Position numbers and translations under genes: made by a program. A stretch of 64,000 nucleotides of DNA from Gilliamella sp. wkB7. Its GTDB lineage: Bacteria > Pseudomonadota > Gammaproteobacteria > Enterobacterales > Orbaceae. The notes under the pieces were generated by a model, which was not told where the DNA came from, made no database searches, and worked only from the letters and a program-made list of their open reading frames with translations. The stretch's first letter is position 1; every line of letters starts with the position of its first letter. The stretch is taken from NCBI RefSeq assembly GCF_001693435.1, contig NZ_CM004509.1:1798001-1862000 (forward strand). Direction: 5' to 3'. This document shows, one piece after another, positions 20,540 through 32,255 of this stretch.

Positions 20540-20854
20540 ATGGCAGCGAAAATCCGTCGAGAAGATGAAGTTATCGTGTTAACTGGTAAAGATAAAGGTA
20601 AACGCGGTAAAGTAAAAAGCGTTTTGTCTACAGGCAAAGTGATTGTTGAAGGTATTAATTTGGTGAAAAAACACCAAAAACCTGTACCTGCATTAAATCA
20701 AGATGGTGGAATTGTTGAGAAAGAAGCAGCTATTAATGTTTCTAACGTAGCAATTTTCAACCCAGCTACAGGCAAAGCAGATCGCGTAGGCTTTCGTATT
20801 GAAGACGGTAAAAAAGTCCGTTTTTATAAGTCTACTAATGAATTAATCAAATAA
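20540..20854 (+). CDS. rplX: 50S ribosomal protein L24
   Basis: 104 residues, KOW-domain assembly initiator ([19 protein letters not shown]). It lies 10 bp after rplN and 17 bp before rplE. Confidence 0.98.
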   Translation: MAAKIRREDEVIVLTGKDKGKRGKVKSVLSTGKVIVEGINLVKKHQKPVPALNQDGGIVEKEAAINVSNVAIFNPATGKADRVGFRIEDGKKVRFYKSTNELIK

Positions 20855-20859
20855 GTAAT

Positions 20860-20911
20860 TTGGAGTGTACGATGGCGAAACTGCATGATTACTACAAAGC
20901 ACAGGTAGTAA
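20860..20911 (+). promoter_or_regulatory. Candidate S8 translational operator at the rplE start
   Basis: TTACTAC (20889-20895) and GTAGTAA (20905-20911) form a 7-bp stem just inside rplE, in the segment beginning ATGGCGAAACTGCATGATT that is nearly the same as in E. coli, where S8 represses spc translation at the L5 start. Confidence 0.5.
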
Positions 20912-21411
20912 ATAAACTGCAAGAACAGTTTGGCTACAAATCTGTCATGCAAGTCCCTCGGATCGAAAAGATCACCTTGAATATGGGTGTGGGTGAAGCA
21001 ATTACTGATAAAAAATTATTAGATAATGCTGTTGCAGATTTAGCTGCAATCAGTGGTCAAAAACCACTAGTCACTAAAGCACGCAAATCAGTTGCTGGTT
21101 TTAAAATCCGTCAAGGGTATCCTATTGGTTGTAAAGTCACTTTACGTGGCGAACGCATGTGGGAATTTTTTGAACGTCTAGTTTATATTGCTCTTCCTCG
21201 TACTCGAGATTTTCGTGGTTTAAGCGCGAAATCTTTCGATGGTCGTGGTAACTATAGCATGGGTGTTCGTGAACAAATCGTTTTCCCTGAAATCGATTAT
21301 GATAAAGTTGATCGTGTTCGTGGTTTAGATATTACTATCACTACTACTGCACAATCAGATGAAGAAGGCCGAGCTTTATTATCTGCCTTTAACTTCCCAT
21401 TTCGTAAGTAA
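20872..21411 (+). CDS. rplE: 50S ribosomal protein L5
   Basis: 179 residues from the ATG at 20872 ([16 protein letters not shown]), as in E. coli; an upstream in-frame ATG at 20860 is ignored because GGAG at 20862-20865 fits the later start. L5 binds 5S rRNA and bridges to S13. The start region carries a hairpin matching the S8 repression site. Confidence 0.97.
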   Translation: MAKLHDYYKAQVVNKLQEQFGYKSVMQVPRIEKITLNMGVGEAITDKKLLDNAVADLAAISGQKPLVTKARKSVAGFKIRQGYPIGCKVTLRGERMWEFFERLVYIALPRTRDFRGLSAKSFDGRGNYSMGVREQIVFPEIDYDKVDRVRGLDITITTTAQSDEEGRALLSAFNFPFRK

Positions 21412-21422
21412 GGTAGGGCATA

Positions 21423-21728
21423 ATGGCTAAACAATCAATGATTGAACGCGACAAAAAACGCGTAAAGCTAGCAGAAAAATATTTTGCAAAGCGTCAAGAA
21501 TTAAAAGCGATTATCTCTGATCTTAATGCATCAGATGAAGATCGTTGGAATGCAGTGCTTAAATTGCAAACGCTTCCTCGTGATTCTAGTCCATCACGTC
21601 AACGTCGTCGTTGTCGTCAAACTGGTCGTCCTCATGGCGTCCTTCGTAAGTTTGGTTTAAGCCGTATTAAGGTTCGTGAATCAGCCATGCGTGGTGAGAT
21701 TCCTGGTCTTAAAAAGGCAAGTTGGTAA
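21423..21728 (+). CDS. rpsN: 30S ribosomal protein S14
   Basis: 101 residues, the long zinc-independent form typical of Proteobacteria (no CxxC pairs; [20 protein letters not shown], ending GLKKASW). S14 is in the 30S head. Confidence 0.97.
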   Translation: MAKQSMIERDKKRVKLAEKYFAKRQELKAIISDLNASDEDRWNAVLKLQTLPRDSSPSRQRRRCRQTGRPHGVLRKFGLSRIKVRESAMRGEIPGLKKASW

Positions 21729-21745
21729 TCAGGGGAGTGTTATAG

Positions 21746-22138
<393 letters not shown>

Positions 22139-22149
22139 GGGAGAAAAAA

Positions 22150-22683
22150 ATGTCTCGTGTTGCAAAAGCACCTGTCGTTGTTCCTGCTGGCGTAGAGGTA
22201 AAACTCAATGGTCAGGTAATTACGATTAAAGGTAAAAATGGCGAGTTATCTCGCACAATAAATAATGCTGTTGTAATTAATCAAGAAGAAGGTCAAATTA
22301 AATTTGGTCCTCGTGATGGTTTTGCAGATGCTTGGGCTCAAGCTGGAACTGCACGTGCATTGGTTAACGCAATGGTTATTGGTGTTACTGAAGGTTTTAC
22401 TAAAAAACTTCAGTTAGTTGGTGTCGGCTATCGTGCACAAGTTAAAGGTAATGCGATTGGTTTATCTCTTGGATATTCTCATCCAATTGAACATGAATTA
22501 CCAGCTGGTGTAAAAGCTGAATGTCCTTCACAAACTGAAATCGTACTAACAAGTGCGGATAAACAGTTAATTGGACAAGTTGCAGCAGATATCCGTGCTT
22601 ATCGTCGTCCTGAGCCTTATAAAGGTAAAGGTGTTCGTTACGCAGATGAAGTTGTGCGTACTAAAGAAGCTAAGAAAAAGTAA
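22150..22683 (+). CDS. rplF: 50S ribosomal protein L6
   Basis: 177 residues, equal to E. coli ([33 protein letters not shown]). L6 supports the sarcin-ricin region and the factor-binding site. Confidence 0.98.
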   Translation: MSRVAKAPVVVPAGVEVKLNGQVITIKGKNGELSRTINNAVVINQEEGQIKFGPRDGFADAWAQAGTARALVNAMVIGVTEGFTKKLQLVGVGYRAQVKGNAIGLSLGYSHPIEHELPAGVKAECPSQTEIVLTSADKQLIGQVAADIRAYRRPEPYKGKGVRYADEVVRTKEAKKK

Positions 22684-22692
22684 GGTAACACT

Positions 22693-23046
22693 ATGGATAA
22701 GAAATCAGCTCGTATCCGTCGTGCAACTAAAGCGCGTCGCAAGATGCATGAACTACTTGCAACTCGCTTGGTGGTTCACCGCACTCCGCGTCATATTTAT
22801 GCGCAGATTATCGCACCAAACGGATCAGAAGTACTGGCAGCAGCTTCTACGTTAGAAAAAGCTATCAGTGAAAGTTTAAAATACACTGGAAACAAAGATG
22901 CAGCGGCAGCAGTTGGTAAAGCAATTGCAGAACGTGCATTAGCGAAAGATATCAAAGAAGTTTCATTTGATCGTTCAGGTTTCCAATATCATGGTCGAGT
23001 TCAGGCGCTAGCAGATGCTGCTCGCGAAGCTGGCCTACAGTTCTAA
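22693..23046 (+). CDS. rplR: 50S ribosomal protein L18
   Basis: 117 residues, equal to E. coli ([18 protein letters not shown]). A 5S rRNA-binding protein with L5. Confidence 0.98.
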   Translation: MDKKSARIRRATKARRKMHELLATRLVVHRTPRHIYAQIIAPNGSEVLAAASTLEKAISESLKYTGNKDAAAAVGKAIAERALAKDIKEVSFDRSGFQYHGRVQALADAAREAGLQF

Positions 23047-23051
23047 GGTAG

Positions 23052-23561
<510 letters not shown>

Positions 23562-23567
23562 TTAGCC

Positions 23568-23747
23568 ATGGCAAAAACAATTAAAATTACACAAACTCGT
23601 AGTTCTATTGGTCGTCTACCGAAGCATAAAGCAACGTTAGTTGGTCTAGGATTACGTCGTATTGGTCATACTGTTGAGCGTGAGGATACTCCTGCGATTC
23701 GCGGTATGGTAAACCAAGTTTATTACATGGTTAAAGTTGAGGAGTAA
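23568..23747 (+). CDS. rpmD: 50S ribosomal protein L30
   Basis: A 59-residue protein, the same length as E. coli L30, starting [18 protein letters not shown] and ending MVKVEE. It lies between rpsE and rplO with 5-6 bp on each side, as expected in the spc operon. Confidence 0.97.
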   Translation: MAKTIKITQTRSSIGRLPKHKATLVGLGLRRIGHTVEREDTPAIRGMVNQVYYMVKVEE

Positions 23748-23752
23748 TAGTA

Positions 23753-24187
23753 ATGCGTTTAAATACTTTATCTCCTGCTGAAGGTTCAAAGCATGCACCT
23801 AAACGTGTAGGTCGAGGCATTGGTTCTGGATTAGGTAAAACTGGTACTCGTGGTATTAAAGGTCAAAAATCTCGTTCAGGTGGTGGCGTACGTCGCGGCT
23901 TTGAAGGTGGTCAAATGCCTTTATATCGTCGTTTACCAAAATTTGGTTTTACCTCACGTAAAGCTCAAGTTACAGCTCAAGTTCGTCTTTCAGATTTAAT
24001 GAAAGTTGAAGGTGATATTGTTGACCTAAATAGCTTAAAAGTCGCTAATGTGATTAATTCACAAATCGAGTACGCAAAAATTATGTTATCTGGTGAAGTA
24101 ACTAAACCTGTAACTGTTCGCGGTATTCGAGTGACTAAAGGTGCTAAAGCTGCAATTGAAGCTGCTGGCGGAAAAATTGAGGAATAA
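23753..24187 (+). CDS. rplO: 50S ribosomal protein L15
   Basis: 144 residues, equal to E. coli. Glycine- and arginine-rich N-terminal half ([17 protein letters not shown]) that penetrates 23S rRNA. secY starts 8 bp after the stop. Confidence 0.98.
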   Translation: MRLNTLSPAEGSKHAPKRVGRGIGSGLGKTGTRGIKGQKSRSGGGVRRGFEGGQMPLYRRLPKFGFTSRKAQVTAQVRLSDLMKVEGDIVDLNSLKVANVINSQIEYAKIMLSGEVTKPVTVRGIRVTKGAKAAIEAAGGKIEE

Positions 24188-24195
24188 TTAGAAAG

Positions 24196-25536
24196 ATGGC
24201 AAAGCAACCAGGATTAGATTTTCAAAGTACACGAGGCGGTAGCGGCGAGCTTAAAAGACGTTTATTATTTGTGCTTTTAGCGCTTATTGTTTTCCGTCTT
24301 GGTTCTTACGTTCCGGTTCCTGGTATTGATACTAAAGCGTTATCGGACTTACTAGAACAAGCATCATCTAATGGTATTGTAGGTATGTTCAACATGTTCT
24401 CTGGTGGTGCTTTAAGCCGTGCTTCGATTTTTGCTTTAGGGATAATGCCTTATATTTCTGCATCAATTATTGTGCAATTATTAACGGCCATTAGCCCTAA
24501 ACTTGCAGAATTGAAGAAAGAAGGTGAGTCAGGTCGTAAGAAAATTAGTCAGTACACTCGTTACGGCACATTGGCTTTGGCGATGATACAAGCTGTTGGT
24601 ATTGCGACTGGTTTACCTAATATTCCTGGTTATGGTCAAGTGGTCATTGATCCAGGATTTTCTTTCTATTTTATTGCATCGGTTAGCTTAGTTACTGGCA
24701 CTATGTTTCTTATGTGGTTGGGTGAACAGATCACGGAACGCGGTGTAGGTAATGGTATTTCAATCATTATCTTTGCTGGTATCGTTGCAGGTCTTCCTCA
24801 TGCAATCTATGAAACGATTGAACAAGCTCGTTCTGGTTCATTGCATCCGATTTTATTATTAGTCGTGGCAGCATTAGTGGTTGGTGTGACTTATTTTGTT
24901 GTATTTGTTGAACGTGGTCAACGTCGTATCGTTGTCAATTATGCTCAACGTCAACAAGGTCGTAGAGTTTATGCGGCACAAAGCACACATTTACCATTAA
25001 AAATCAATATGGCAGGCGTTATCCCTGCAATATTTGCTTCAACAATTGTTATGTTACCATCAATGATGGCTTCTTGGTTTCAAGGAGATGGTGAAGGATG
25101 GAGATATATCATTGTTCTTATCGGACAATACTTCTCTCATGATCAACCATTATATATAATCTTTTTTGCAGCAGCGATTATCTTCTTTTGTTTCTTTTAT
25201 ACGGCGTTGGTTTTCAACCCAAGAGAGACAGCAGATCAGCTAAAAAAATCTGGTGCATTTATTCCAGGTATCCGTCCAGGTGAACAAACATCTAAATATA
25301 TCGACAAAGTAATGACTCGTTTAACGCTGGTTGGCGCAATCTACATTACTTTTGTATGTTTGGTTCCAATGTTTATGACAAGTGCAATGAAAGTTCCGGT
25401 TCAATTTGGTGGAACTTCTTTATTAATTGTGGTTGTTGTAATCATGGATTTTATGGCACAAGTACAGACTTTAATGATGCCGAATCGTTATGAGTCAGTG
25501 TTAAAGAAAGCGAACCTTAAAGGCTACGGCCGATAA
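24196..25536 (+). CDS. secY: Preprotein translocase subunit SecY
   Basis: SecY is the central channel of the Sec translocon in the inner membrane; with SecE and SecG it exports the signal-peptide proteins seen elsewhere in this window. 446 residues (443 in E. coli) with ten predicted membrane segments. Signatures include [20 protein letters not shown] and the cytoplasmic SecA/ribosome-contact loop with [16 protein letters not shown]. Position between rplO and rpmJ is standard. Confidence 0.98.
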   Translation: MAKQPGLDFQSTRGGSGELKRRLLFVLLALIVFRLGSYVPVPGIDTKALSDLLEQASSNGIVGMFNMFSGGALSRASIFALGIMPYISASIIVQLLTAISPKLAELKKEGESGRKKISQYTRYGTLALAMIQAVGIATGLPNIPGYGQVVIDPGFSFYFIASVSLVTGTMFLMWLGEQITERGVGNGISIIIFAGIVAGLPHAIYETIEQARSGSLHPILLLVVAALVVGVTYFVVFVERGQRRIVVNYAQRQQGRRVYAAQSTHLPLKINMAGVIPAIFASTIVMLPSMMASWFQGDGEGWRYIIVLIGQYFSHDQPLYIIFFAAAIIFFCFFYTALVFNPRETADQLKKSGAFIPGIRPGEQTSKYIDKVMTRLTLVGAIYITFVCLVPMFMTSAMKVPVQFGGTSLLIVVVVIMDFMAQVQTLMMPNRYESVLKKANLKGYGR

Positions 25537-25562
25537 GTTAGCCAGAAGTTACGGAGAAAAAC

Positions 25563-25676
25563 ATGAAAGTTCGTGCTTCAGTCAAGAAATTATGCAGAAA
25601 TTGTAAAATCATTAAACGTAATGGCATTGTTCGTGTTATTTGCGTTGAAGGTAAACATAAACAACGTCAAGGCTAA
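25563..25676 (+). CDS. rpmJ: 50S ribosomal protein L36
   Basis: A 37-residue zinc-ribbon protein ([20 protein letters not shown], ending HKQRQG) with ligands C11, C14, C27 and H32. It is the zinc-binding (C+) form. Last gene of the spc operon, 26 bp after secY, with GGAG upstream. Confidence 0.96.
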   Translation: MKVRASVKKLCRNCKIIKRNGIVRVICVEGKHKQRQG

Positions 25677-25732
25677 TTATTTGGTTGCGAAGTTGTAACT
25701 TTTGCATATTTTACTTGCCAAAGTATAGTAAA

Positions 25733-25755
25733 GCTGGCTAGAATAGCCAGCCTAA
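25733..25755 (+). terminator. Hairpin between spc and alpha operons
   Basis: A perfect 8-bp stem GCTGGCTA/TAGCCAGC with a GAA loop, followed by an AT-rich but not pure T stretch. Probably a partial terminator or RNA-processing hairpin, because the downstream genes can be read through in relatives. Confidence 0.55.
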
Positions 25756-25770
25756 ATTTATTTGTAAAAT

Positions 25771-25848
25771 CGCTGTTTGAGTATCCTGAAAACGGGCTTT
25801 TCAGTATAGTGATTTTACTAAACATTAACAATAAAGGAGTGCATAGTG
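25771..25848 (+). promoter_or_regulatory. Alpha operon S4-binding pseudoknot (alpha RBS)
   Basis: TTGAGTATCCTGAAAACGGG followed by CTTTTCAGTAT is almost the same as the E. coli alpha leader, where S4 binds a pseudoknot spanning the GTG start of rpsM and traps the ribosome. Conservation of this block and of the GTG start supports the same feedback here. Confidence 0.85.
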
Positions 25849-26202
25849 GCCCGTATAGCAGGCATTAACATTCCTGATCAGCAACATGCTGTAATTGCAT
25901 TACAAGCAATTTATGGTATTGGAAATACCCGCGCTAAGACAATTTGTGCTGAAGCTGGTATTCCAGAACATGTTAAGATCAGAGAACTATCTGAAGATCA
26001 GATTGAAAAGTTACGTGAACAAGTCGCTAAATTCACAGTTGAAGGTGATTTGCGTCGTGAAGTAACTATGAGTATCAAGCGTTTATTAGACCTTGGTTGT
26101 TATCGTGGCATGCGTCACCGTCGTGGACTTCCGGTTCGTGGTCAACGCACTAAGACTAACGCTCGTACCCGTAAGGGACCGCGTAAGCCAATCAAGAAAT
26201 AA
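25846..26202 (+). CDS. rpsM: 30S ribosomal protein S13
   Basis: 118 residues, equal to E. coli ([19 protein letters not shown]). It starts with GTG (GGAGTGCATAGTG), as in E. coli, within the S4-responsive pseudoknot. S13 contacts tRNA and forms inter-subunit bridges. First gene of the alpha operon. Confidence 0.98.
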   Translation: MARIAGINIPDQQHAVIALQAIYGIGNTRAKTICAEAGIPEHVKIRELSEDQIEKLREQVAKFTVEGDLRREVTMSIKRLLDLGCYRGMRHRRGLPVRGQRTKTNARTRKGPRKPIKK

Positions 26203-26217
26203 TTGAGGTATAATTAA

Positions 26218-26607
<390 letters not shown>

Positions 26608-26631
26608 TTTTGTTAAACATTGAATGTTTAG

Positions 26632-27270
<639 letters not shown>

Positions 27271-27295
27271 AGTTTAGCACTTAAGAGAGGACATA

Positions 27296-28285
27296 ATGCA
27301 GGGTTCTGTAACAGAGTTTTTAAAACCTCACCTAGTTGATGTTGTTCAATACAGTCAAACTCATGCTAAAGTGACTTTAGAGCCACTTGAGCGTGGTTTT
27401 GGTCATACTTTAGGTAATGCACTACGCCGCATTTTATTATCATCTATGCCGGGACATGCAGTAACCGAAGTTGAAATTGACGGTGTTCTGCATGAGTACA
27501 GTACTAAAGAAGGCGTTCAAGAAGATGTGCTTGATATTTTGCTTAATTTAAAAAAATTAGCGGTTCGAGTGCATAATAAAGATGATGTTATGCTGACTTT
27601 AAATAAATCAGGTATTGGTGCTGTAACTGCATCAGATATCACTCACGATGGTGATGTTGAAATTGTTAATCCTGATTTAGTAATTTGTCATCTTACTGAT
27701 GCCAATGCTTCAATTAGTATGCGTATTCGTGTACAACGAGGACGTGGTTATGTCCCTGCTTCTGCTCGTGTCAAGTCAGAAGATGAAGATCGACCAATTG
27801 GTCGTTTGTTAGTTGACGCATGTTATAGTCCTGTTGAGCGTATCGCTTATTCTGTCGATGCTGCTCGTGTGGAACAGCGTACAGATTTAGACAAACTTGT
27901 TATCGATATGGAAACAAATGGTACTATCGATCCTGAAGAGTCTATCCGTCGTGCATCAACAATTTTGGCTGAACAACTTGAAGCTTTCGTTGATCTACGT
28001 GATGTACGTCAACCTGAAGTTAAAGAAGATAAACCGGAGTTCGATCCAATTCTTTTACGTCCAGTAGATGATTTGGAATTAACCGTTCGGTCTGCTAATT
28101 GCTTAAAAGCAGAAGCAGTTCATTATATTGGTGATTTAGTGCAACGTACTGAAGTTGAGTTGCTTAAAACTCCTAATCTTGGTAAGAAATCACTTACTGA
28201 AATTAAGGATGTGCTCGCATCTCGTGGTTTATCTTTAGGCATGCGTCTTGAGAATTGGCCACCAGCAAGTATTGTTGAAGACTAA
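27296..28285 (+). CDS. rpoA: RNA polymerase alpha subunit
   Basis: 329 residues, the same as E. coli. The N-terminal assembly domain ([20 protein letters not shown]) is followed by a flexible linker and the C-terminal domain (about 250-329) that binds UP elements and activators such as CRP ([20 protein letters not shown]). This matters for the CRP-like sites found downstream. Confidence 0.99.
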   Translation: MQGSVTEFLKPHLVDVVQYSQTHAKVTLEPLERGFGHTLGNALRRILLSSMPGHAVTEVEIDGVLHEYSTKEGVQEDVLDILLNLKKLAVRVHNKDDVMLTLNKSGIGAVTASDITHDGDVEIVNPDLVICHLTDANASISMRIRVQRGRGYVPASARVKSEDEDRPIGRLLVDACYSPVERIAYSVDAARVEQRTDLDKLVIDMETNGTIDPEESIRRASTILAEQLEAFVDLRDVRQPEVKEDKPEFDPILLRPVDDLELTVRSANCLKAEAVHYIGDLVQRTEVELLKTPNLGKKSLTEIKDVLASRGLSLGMRLENWPPASIVED

Positions 28286-28312
28286 GATAAAATTTATAAG
28301 AAGGATAAAGTT

Positions 28313-28702
28313 ATGCGCCATCGTAAAAGTGGTCGTCAACTGAACCGAAATAGCAGCCATCGTCAAGCAATGTTTCGTAACATGACTAGTTCACTTGTTG
28401 AACATGAAATCATCAAAACTACATTGCCTAAAGCAAAAGAGTTGCGTCGTGTTGTTGAACCGTTAATTACGCTAGCCAAAAGCGATAGCGTAGCTAATCG
28501 CCGTTTGGCATTTGCTCGTATCCGTGATAAAGATACAGTGAAAAAATTATTTTCAGATTTAGGTCCACGTTTTGCTACCCGTCCAGGCGGTTATGTACGT
28601 ATTCTTAAATGTGGTTTCCGTGATGGAGATAATGCTCCAATGGCTTATATTGAATTAGTTGATCGCCCTGCGGTAGAAGAAGCAGAAGCAGCAGCTGAGT
28701 AA
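28313..28702 (+). CDS. rplQ: 50S ribosomal protein L17
   Basis: 129 residues (127 in E. coli; [20 protein letters not shown]), with an alanine- and glutamate-rich tail. Last gene of the alpha operon, followed by a strong terminator. Confidence 0.98.
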   Translation: MRHRKSGRQLNRNSSHRQAMFRNMTSSLVEHEIIKTTLPKAKELRRVVEPLITLAKSDSVANRRLAFARIRDKDTVKKLFSDLGPRFATRPGGYVRILKCGFRDGDNAPMAYIELVDRPAVEEAEAAAE

Positions 28703-28721
28703 TTATAAAATCATTGTGTAC

Positions 28722-28748
28722 AAAAACCGGCTATATGCCGGTTTTTTA
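28722..28748 (+). terminator. Alpha operon terminator
   Basis: AAAACCGGC and GCCGGTTTT form a 9-bp stem with loop TATAT, followed by more T residues, 20 bp beyond rplQ. Confidence 0.9.
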
Positions 28749-28870
28749 TTAGTAAAATAAATTTTCCGTTTTATAAGAGATTTAATTCTTAAGTAATGAC
28801 TTATTAACTTTATTATTGAGTTTTGAGTTATAAATTAAAAGGGAATCACTATAAGATACAGCAATATACA

Positions 28871-29074
28871 TTAATAGTGTGGCGGTGGAGTCTCTTCAGA
28901 CAAGCTAGCAATATTTGATACTTGTGTTGCTTGAAGTTTTTGCGACAATAATGTTAATTGTTCTTTAAGTTTACTGATATCAGATTGTAGATTAACCACC
29001 ATCTGATTTAATTCTTCAATGGTCATTTCTTGAAATGCAACTTTTGTTTCTAGTAATTCTAATTGATGTTTCAT
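28871..29074 (-). CDS. slyX: SlyX family coiled-coil protein
   Basis: 67 residues, mostly one heptad-rich helix ([20 protein letters not shown]) with the diagnostic C-terminus [11 protein letters not shown] shared with E. coli SlyX. Function unknown; the gene usually lies beside slyD. Here radC separates slyX from slyD, all three on the minus strand. Confidence 0.92.
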   Translation of the reverse strand: MKHQLELLETKVAFQEMTIEELNQMVVNLQSDISKLKEQLTLLSQKLQATQVSNIASLSEETPPPHY

Positions 29075-29125
29075 AAAGTGTTTTTGTGGATTCTATTCAA
29101 TTTTTCATATTGTAAGCAAAAAGAC

Positions 29126-29797
29126 CTATGAAATCCATCCTCGTTCGGCAAAAGAGACGTATTCCCCCTTACCTATTACAAGATGATCAACAATTCGGAT
29201 ATCAATTAATTCACAAACTTGCTCTATTTTTTGAGTTAATATACGATCTGCTTGACTTGGTTCAGCCATCCCAGATGGATGATTATGCGCTAAAATCAAA
29301 CCCGCAGCATTATGTTGCAATGCTCGTCTAGCAACTTCTCGTGGATGCACTTCGACACAATTATAAGTACCAATAAACATTTCTTCAGATGTAATTACTT
29401 GATTTTGATTATTTAAAAAAACTACCATAAAAATCTCTCGATCTTTATTTGCTAGTCGACTAGCTAAGTAATGATGAGTTAAGGATGGTGAAGAAAGAAA
29501 GTTCTCGTTTGCCATTTTAACTTTAAGGTATCGGTGTGAAAGTTCAATGACTGCTTTTAATTGTGTGTATTTTACTGTCCCTAATCCATTTTTTTTACAA
29601 AATTCACTATGGCTTGCATTAATTAAATTATACAAAGAACCAAATTCACTTAATAATTTTTGCGATAACTGTAAAACAGGTAAGTTACGTGTACCAGTAC
29701 GTAAAAATAACGCTAGTAATTCAGCATCACTTAATGTTTCTACTCCAAATTTCAAAAGCTTTTCTCTGGGCATTAATGTTGTGGGTATTGAAGACAT
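29126..29797 (-). CDS. radC: RadC family JAB/MPN-domain protein
   Basis: An N-terminal helix-hairpin-helix-like region (about 1-95) is followed by a JAMM metal-binding domain with HNHPSG and the downstream SQAD aspartate. Despite its name, RadC is not firmly linked to DNA repair; its activity is unsettled. The ATG at 29797 has AGGA upstream and gives 223 residues starting MSSIPTTLMPREKLLKFG; an upstream in-frame TTG is unlikely. In many bacteria radC sits near rpmB-rpmG, but here it is between slyX and slyD. Confidence 0.92.
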   Translation of the reverse strand: MSSIPTTLMPREKLLKFGVETLSDAELLALFLRTGTRNLPVLQLSQKLLSEFGSLYNLINASHSEFCKKNGLGTVKYTQLKAVIELSHRYLKVKMANENFLSSPSLTHHYLASRLANKDREIFMVVFLNNQNQVITSEEMFIGTYNCVEVHPREVARRALQHNAAGLILAHNHPSGMAEPSQADRILTQKIEQVCELIDIRIVDHLVIGKGEYVSFAERGWIS

Positions 29798-29911
29798 AAT
29801 ACAATTCCTATTATTCAAAACTGAATTATTAATGGAATAATAGATAAGATAAAATAATCAGTAGAAATATTATGAGTTATTTCACAAAAAAATGAGAAAA
29901 TTTGCACCATA

Positions 29912-29937
29912 CAAAAAAAGCGCCTAATGGCGCTTTA
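29912..29937 (-). terminator. slyD terminator
   Basis: AAAGCGCC/GGCGCTTT with a 4-base loop; on the minus strand it is followed by a T run. It separates slyD from radC. Confidence 0.8.
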
Positions 29938-29963
29938 GAATATTATAATCGTTATCGAAAAAA

Positions 29964-30533
29964 TCAATGACAACCACAACCACCGTGACCACCACCACAA
30001 CAACCTTGATTATCATCTTCTTCGTGATCGTGTCCACCACAGCCACAACCGCTATGTCCATGATCGTGACCATGTTCACCATGAATATGTCCATGAGCAA
30101 TTTCTTCTTCTGTTGCTTCACGGATAGCTAATACTTCACCAGTAAACTTCAAATCTTGACCTGCTAACATATGATTGCCATCGATAGTGATATTATCTCC
30201 ATCAATTGCTGTTATTTCCACTGGTAGCGGTCCATGCTGAGTATCAGCAAAAAAGCGCATACCAACTTCTAATTCATCTACACCAACAAAAACATCTCGT
30301 GGAACATTTTGTACAAGTGCATCATTAAAATCACCATAAGCATTAATTAGCTCAACATCAAATTTATCACCGATTTGACGACCTTCTAATGCTTTTTCAA
30401 AATCTGGTAATAAGTTTTCTGCTCCATGCAAATATTCACAAGGTGCGACTTTAGTTGCTTCATCAACCAATACACCATCTTTAGTTCGAACTTGAAAAGC
30501 TAAACTGACAACTTTATTTTTTGCTATTTTCAT
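29964..30533 (-). CDS. slyD: FKBP-type peptidyl-prolyl isomerase/metallochaperone SlyD
   Basis: SlyD combines an FKBP-type prolyl isomerase, an insert-in-flap chaperone domain (about residues 70-130) and a metal-binding tail. The last ~43 residues are dense in histidine and cysteine (HGHIHGEHGHDHGHSGCGC, then CCGGGHGGCGCH), fitting nickel and zinc binding for hydrogenase maturation. Length 189 (196 in E. coli). Monocistronic with its own terminator; the promoter lies in the divergent gap shared with ppnP. Confidence 0.95.
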   Translation of the reverse strand: MKIAKNKVVSLAFQVRTKDGVLVDEATKVAPCEYLHGAENLLPDFEKALEGRQIGDKFDVELINAYGDFNDALVQNVPRDVFVGVDELEVGMRFFADTQHGPLPVEITAIDGDNITIDGNHMLAGQDLKFTGEVLAIREATEEEIAHGHIHGEHGHDHGHSGCGCGGHDHEEDDNQGCCGGGHGGCGCH

Positions 30534-30636
30534 TTTTTCTCCAATAAACTTTTATTGAGCAAATTAAGGTAGATTTTAACGGAAAAAATCTAATCTGTAT
30601 GCTATTTTCTTCTGAAAAAATTTGAGGTGAAAATTA

Positions 30637-30671
30637 GAAGATTCCTTTTGAATCTTCAGTAAGATTTTTTT
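30637..30671 (+). promoter_or_regulatory. Alternative-hairpin element in the slyD-ppnP gap
   Basis: GAAGATTC (30637-30644) pairs with GAATCTTC (30650-30657); the second arm can instead pair through AATCTT (30651-30656) with AAGATT (30661-30666), which runs straight into a T tract. The two hairpins exclude each other, as in an attenuator on a plus-strand transcript towards ppnP. The second stem is short and AU-rich. Nothing else is recognised in the 333-bp gap 30534-30866. Confidence 0.35.
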
Positions 30672-30866
30672 AAAAAGCGATACTTAAATTGGTTAATATT
30701 TGTAATATGTCTACTAATATTTTATATTGTTTTGTATAAATCTGTCATTGCTAAATTAAAGTTATTCTGTTTTAGAAATTAATCATTCATAGTTGTAATT
30801 AAATAATTTATAGATAACTTATTTAATTAAAAATTTGAAACTAACTAAAAATGATAAGGAGTGATT

Positions 30867-31160
30867 GTGTTAAATATAAATCAATATTTTAATGGTAAAG
30901 TGCAGTCCATTGGTTTTCAAAATGCCTCTCTTGGCCAAGCTTCTATTGGAGTAATGTTACCTGGTGAGTATATTTTTAGCACCGACAAACCAGAAGAAAT
31001 GACCGTGATTACTGGTTCATTAAAAGTACTATTACCTACAGCAAAGGATTGGCGGATTTTTGAAGTAGGGCAGGTTTTCCATATCGCAGGAGAAAGCCAA
31101 TTTGATGTTGTAGTTGTAGAGCCTACTGCTTATTTGTGCCGATATTTAGCAAAATATTAA
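30867..31160 (+). CDS. ppnP: Pyrimidine/purine nucleoside phosphorylase PpnP
   Basis: A 97-residue single-domain cupin-like protein. PpnP (formerly YaiE) splits nucleosides to base and pentose-1-phosphate with broad specificity. Conserved stretches [18 protein letters not shown] and [10 protein letters not shown] match the family. The start is GTG at 30867: AAGGA at 30856-30860 is 6 bp from it, and [12 protein letters not shown] aligns with the E. coli N-terminus; a GTG at 30861 has no room for a ribosome-binding site. Confidence 0.92.
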   Translation: MLNINQYFNGKVQSIGFQNASLGQASIGVMLPGEYIFSTDKPEEMTVITGSLKVLLPTAKDWRIFEVGQVFHIAGESQFDVVVVEPTAYLCRYLAKY

Positions 31161-31271
31161 ATTTTCCATAATATTTTGGCAATATTCGATTTATCAGTTT
31201 TAGTTATTGATACGAATAAATATAACCGATAATCCATTTTATTAGCAGATTTTAATTTTACTACGAAATAC

Positions 31272-31293
31272 TCTCCCGTAATTTCACGGGAGA
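31272..31293. terminator. Hairpin beyond fabI
   Basis: TCTCCCGT/ACGGGAGA with a 6-base loop, between the convergent ppnP and fabI genes. The T run is weak on either strand. Confidence 0.55.
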
Positions 31294-31309
31294 ATAATGG
31301 TGTTAGGAA

Positions 31310-32098
31310 CTATTTAAGTTCTAACTCATTCATTGCTGCGATACTAAATCCGCCATCGACGTGTACCACTTCACCAGTAATTCCTGATGCAAGGTCTGAA
31401 CATAAAAAGGCTGCTGAATTACCAACATCTTCAGTTGTTACGGTACGACGAATAGGAGTAACCGATTCGCAGTGAGATAACATTTTTTTGAAGTCTTTAA
31501 TGCCTGATGCGGCAAGTGTACGAATTGGGCCTGCTGAAATTGCGTTAACACGTACTCCTTCTGGTCCCATGGCGTTTGCCATATAACGAACATTTGCTTC
31601 AAGTGAAGCTTTAGCTAATCCCATTACATTATAGTTAGGAATTGCGCGTTCAGCACCAAGATACGAAAGTGTTACTAATGCTGAATTTGGATTTAACATT
31701 GATCGACATGCTTTTGCCATAGCAACAAAGCTATAAGAACTAATATCATGTGCGATAGCAAACCCTTGACGCGTAACCGCATTAACATAATCACCATCTA
31801 ATTGGTCACCAGGAGCAAAAGCGATTGCATGTACAAATCCATCAAATTTGTCCCATGTTTTTGCTAATTCAGTAAAAAGTTCAGTGATGCTTTCATCATG
31901 TGACACATCACATGGTAAGACGATTTTAGAACCAAAATCCGCTGCAAACTCTTCAACGCGTGTTTTTAATTTATCATTTTGATAAGTAAAAGCTAATTCA
32001 GCTCCTTCACGATGCATAGCTTGTGCAATACCATAAGCAATAGAACGATTACTAGCAACACCAGTAACTAGTATGCGCTTACCTACTAAAAATCCCAT
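31310..32098 (-). CDS. fabI: Enoyl-ACP reductase (NADH) FabI
   Basis: FabI performs the last reduction of each fatty acid elongation cycle and is the target of triclosan and isoniazid-type inhibitors. From the ATG at 32098 ([20 protein letters not shown]) the protein has 262 residues, the E. coli length, so numbering is shared: Y146, Y156 and K163 of the active site are present, as are M159 and F203. Residue 93, glycine in E. coli (SIGFAPGDQL), is alanine here ([10 protein letters not shown]). An upstream in-frame ATG at 32173 is disregarded; the 32098 ATG has GAGG upstream. Monocistronic. Confidence 0.97.
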   Translation of the reverse strand: MGFLVGKRILVTGVASNRSIAYGIAQAMHREGAELAFTYQNDKLKTRVEEFAADFGSKIVLPCDVSHDESITELFTELAKTWDKFDGFVHAIAFAPGDQLDGDYVNAVTRQGFAIAHDISSYSFVAMAKACRSMLNPNSALVTLSYLGAERAIPNYNVMGLAKASLEANVRYMANAMGPEGVRVNAISAGPIRTLAASGIKDFKKMLSHCESVTPIRRTVTTEDVGNSAAFLCSDLASGITGEVVHVDGGFSIAAMNELELK

Positions 32099-32225
32099 AA
32101 TTTTTCCTCTAATATTTTTGCTATATAGTTTAGGATAGTTATGATTATATGTTGATAAAGTTAACTTCGCCACAAAAATTCATTTTTTAATTGGTTGTTT
32201 TCAGTTCCATAGCTTAAAACAAGTG

Positions 32226-32255
32226 TTGTTAATTTTATTAATAGTTGACTATAAT
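32226..32255 (+). promoter_or_regulatory. tehB promoter
   Basis: TTGTTA (32226-32231), 18-bp spacer, TATAAT (32250-32255), about 37 bp before the tehB ATG. The -10 is buried in the palindrome at 32240-32266. Confidence 0.5.

Noticed and set aside
29924..30121. Minus-strand frame rich in valine and histidine codons inside slyD
   Set aside because: It is an out-of-frame shadow of the repetitive His/Cys/Gly codons of the SlyD tail.
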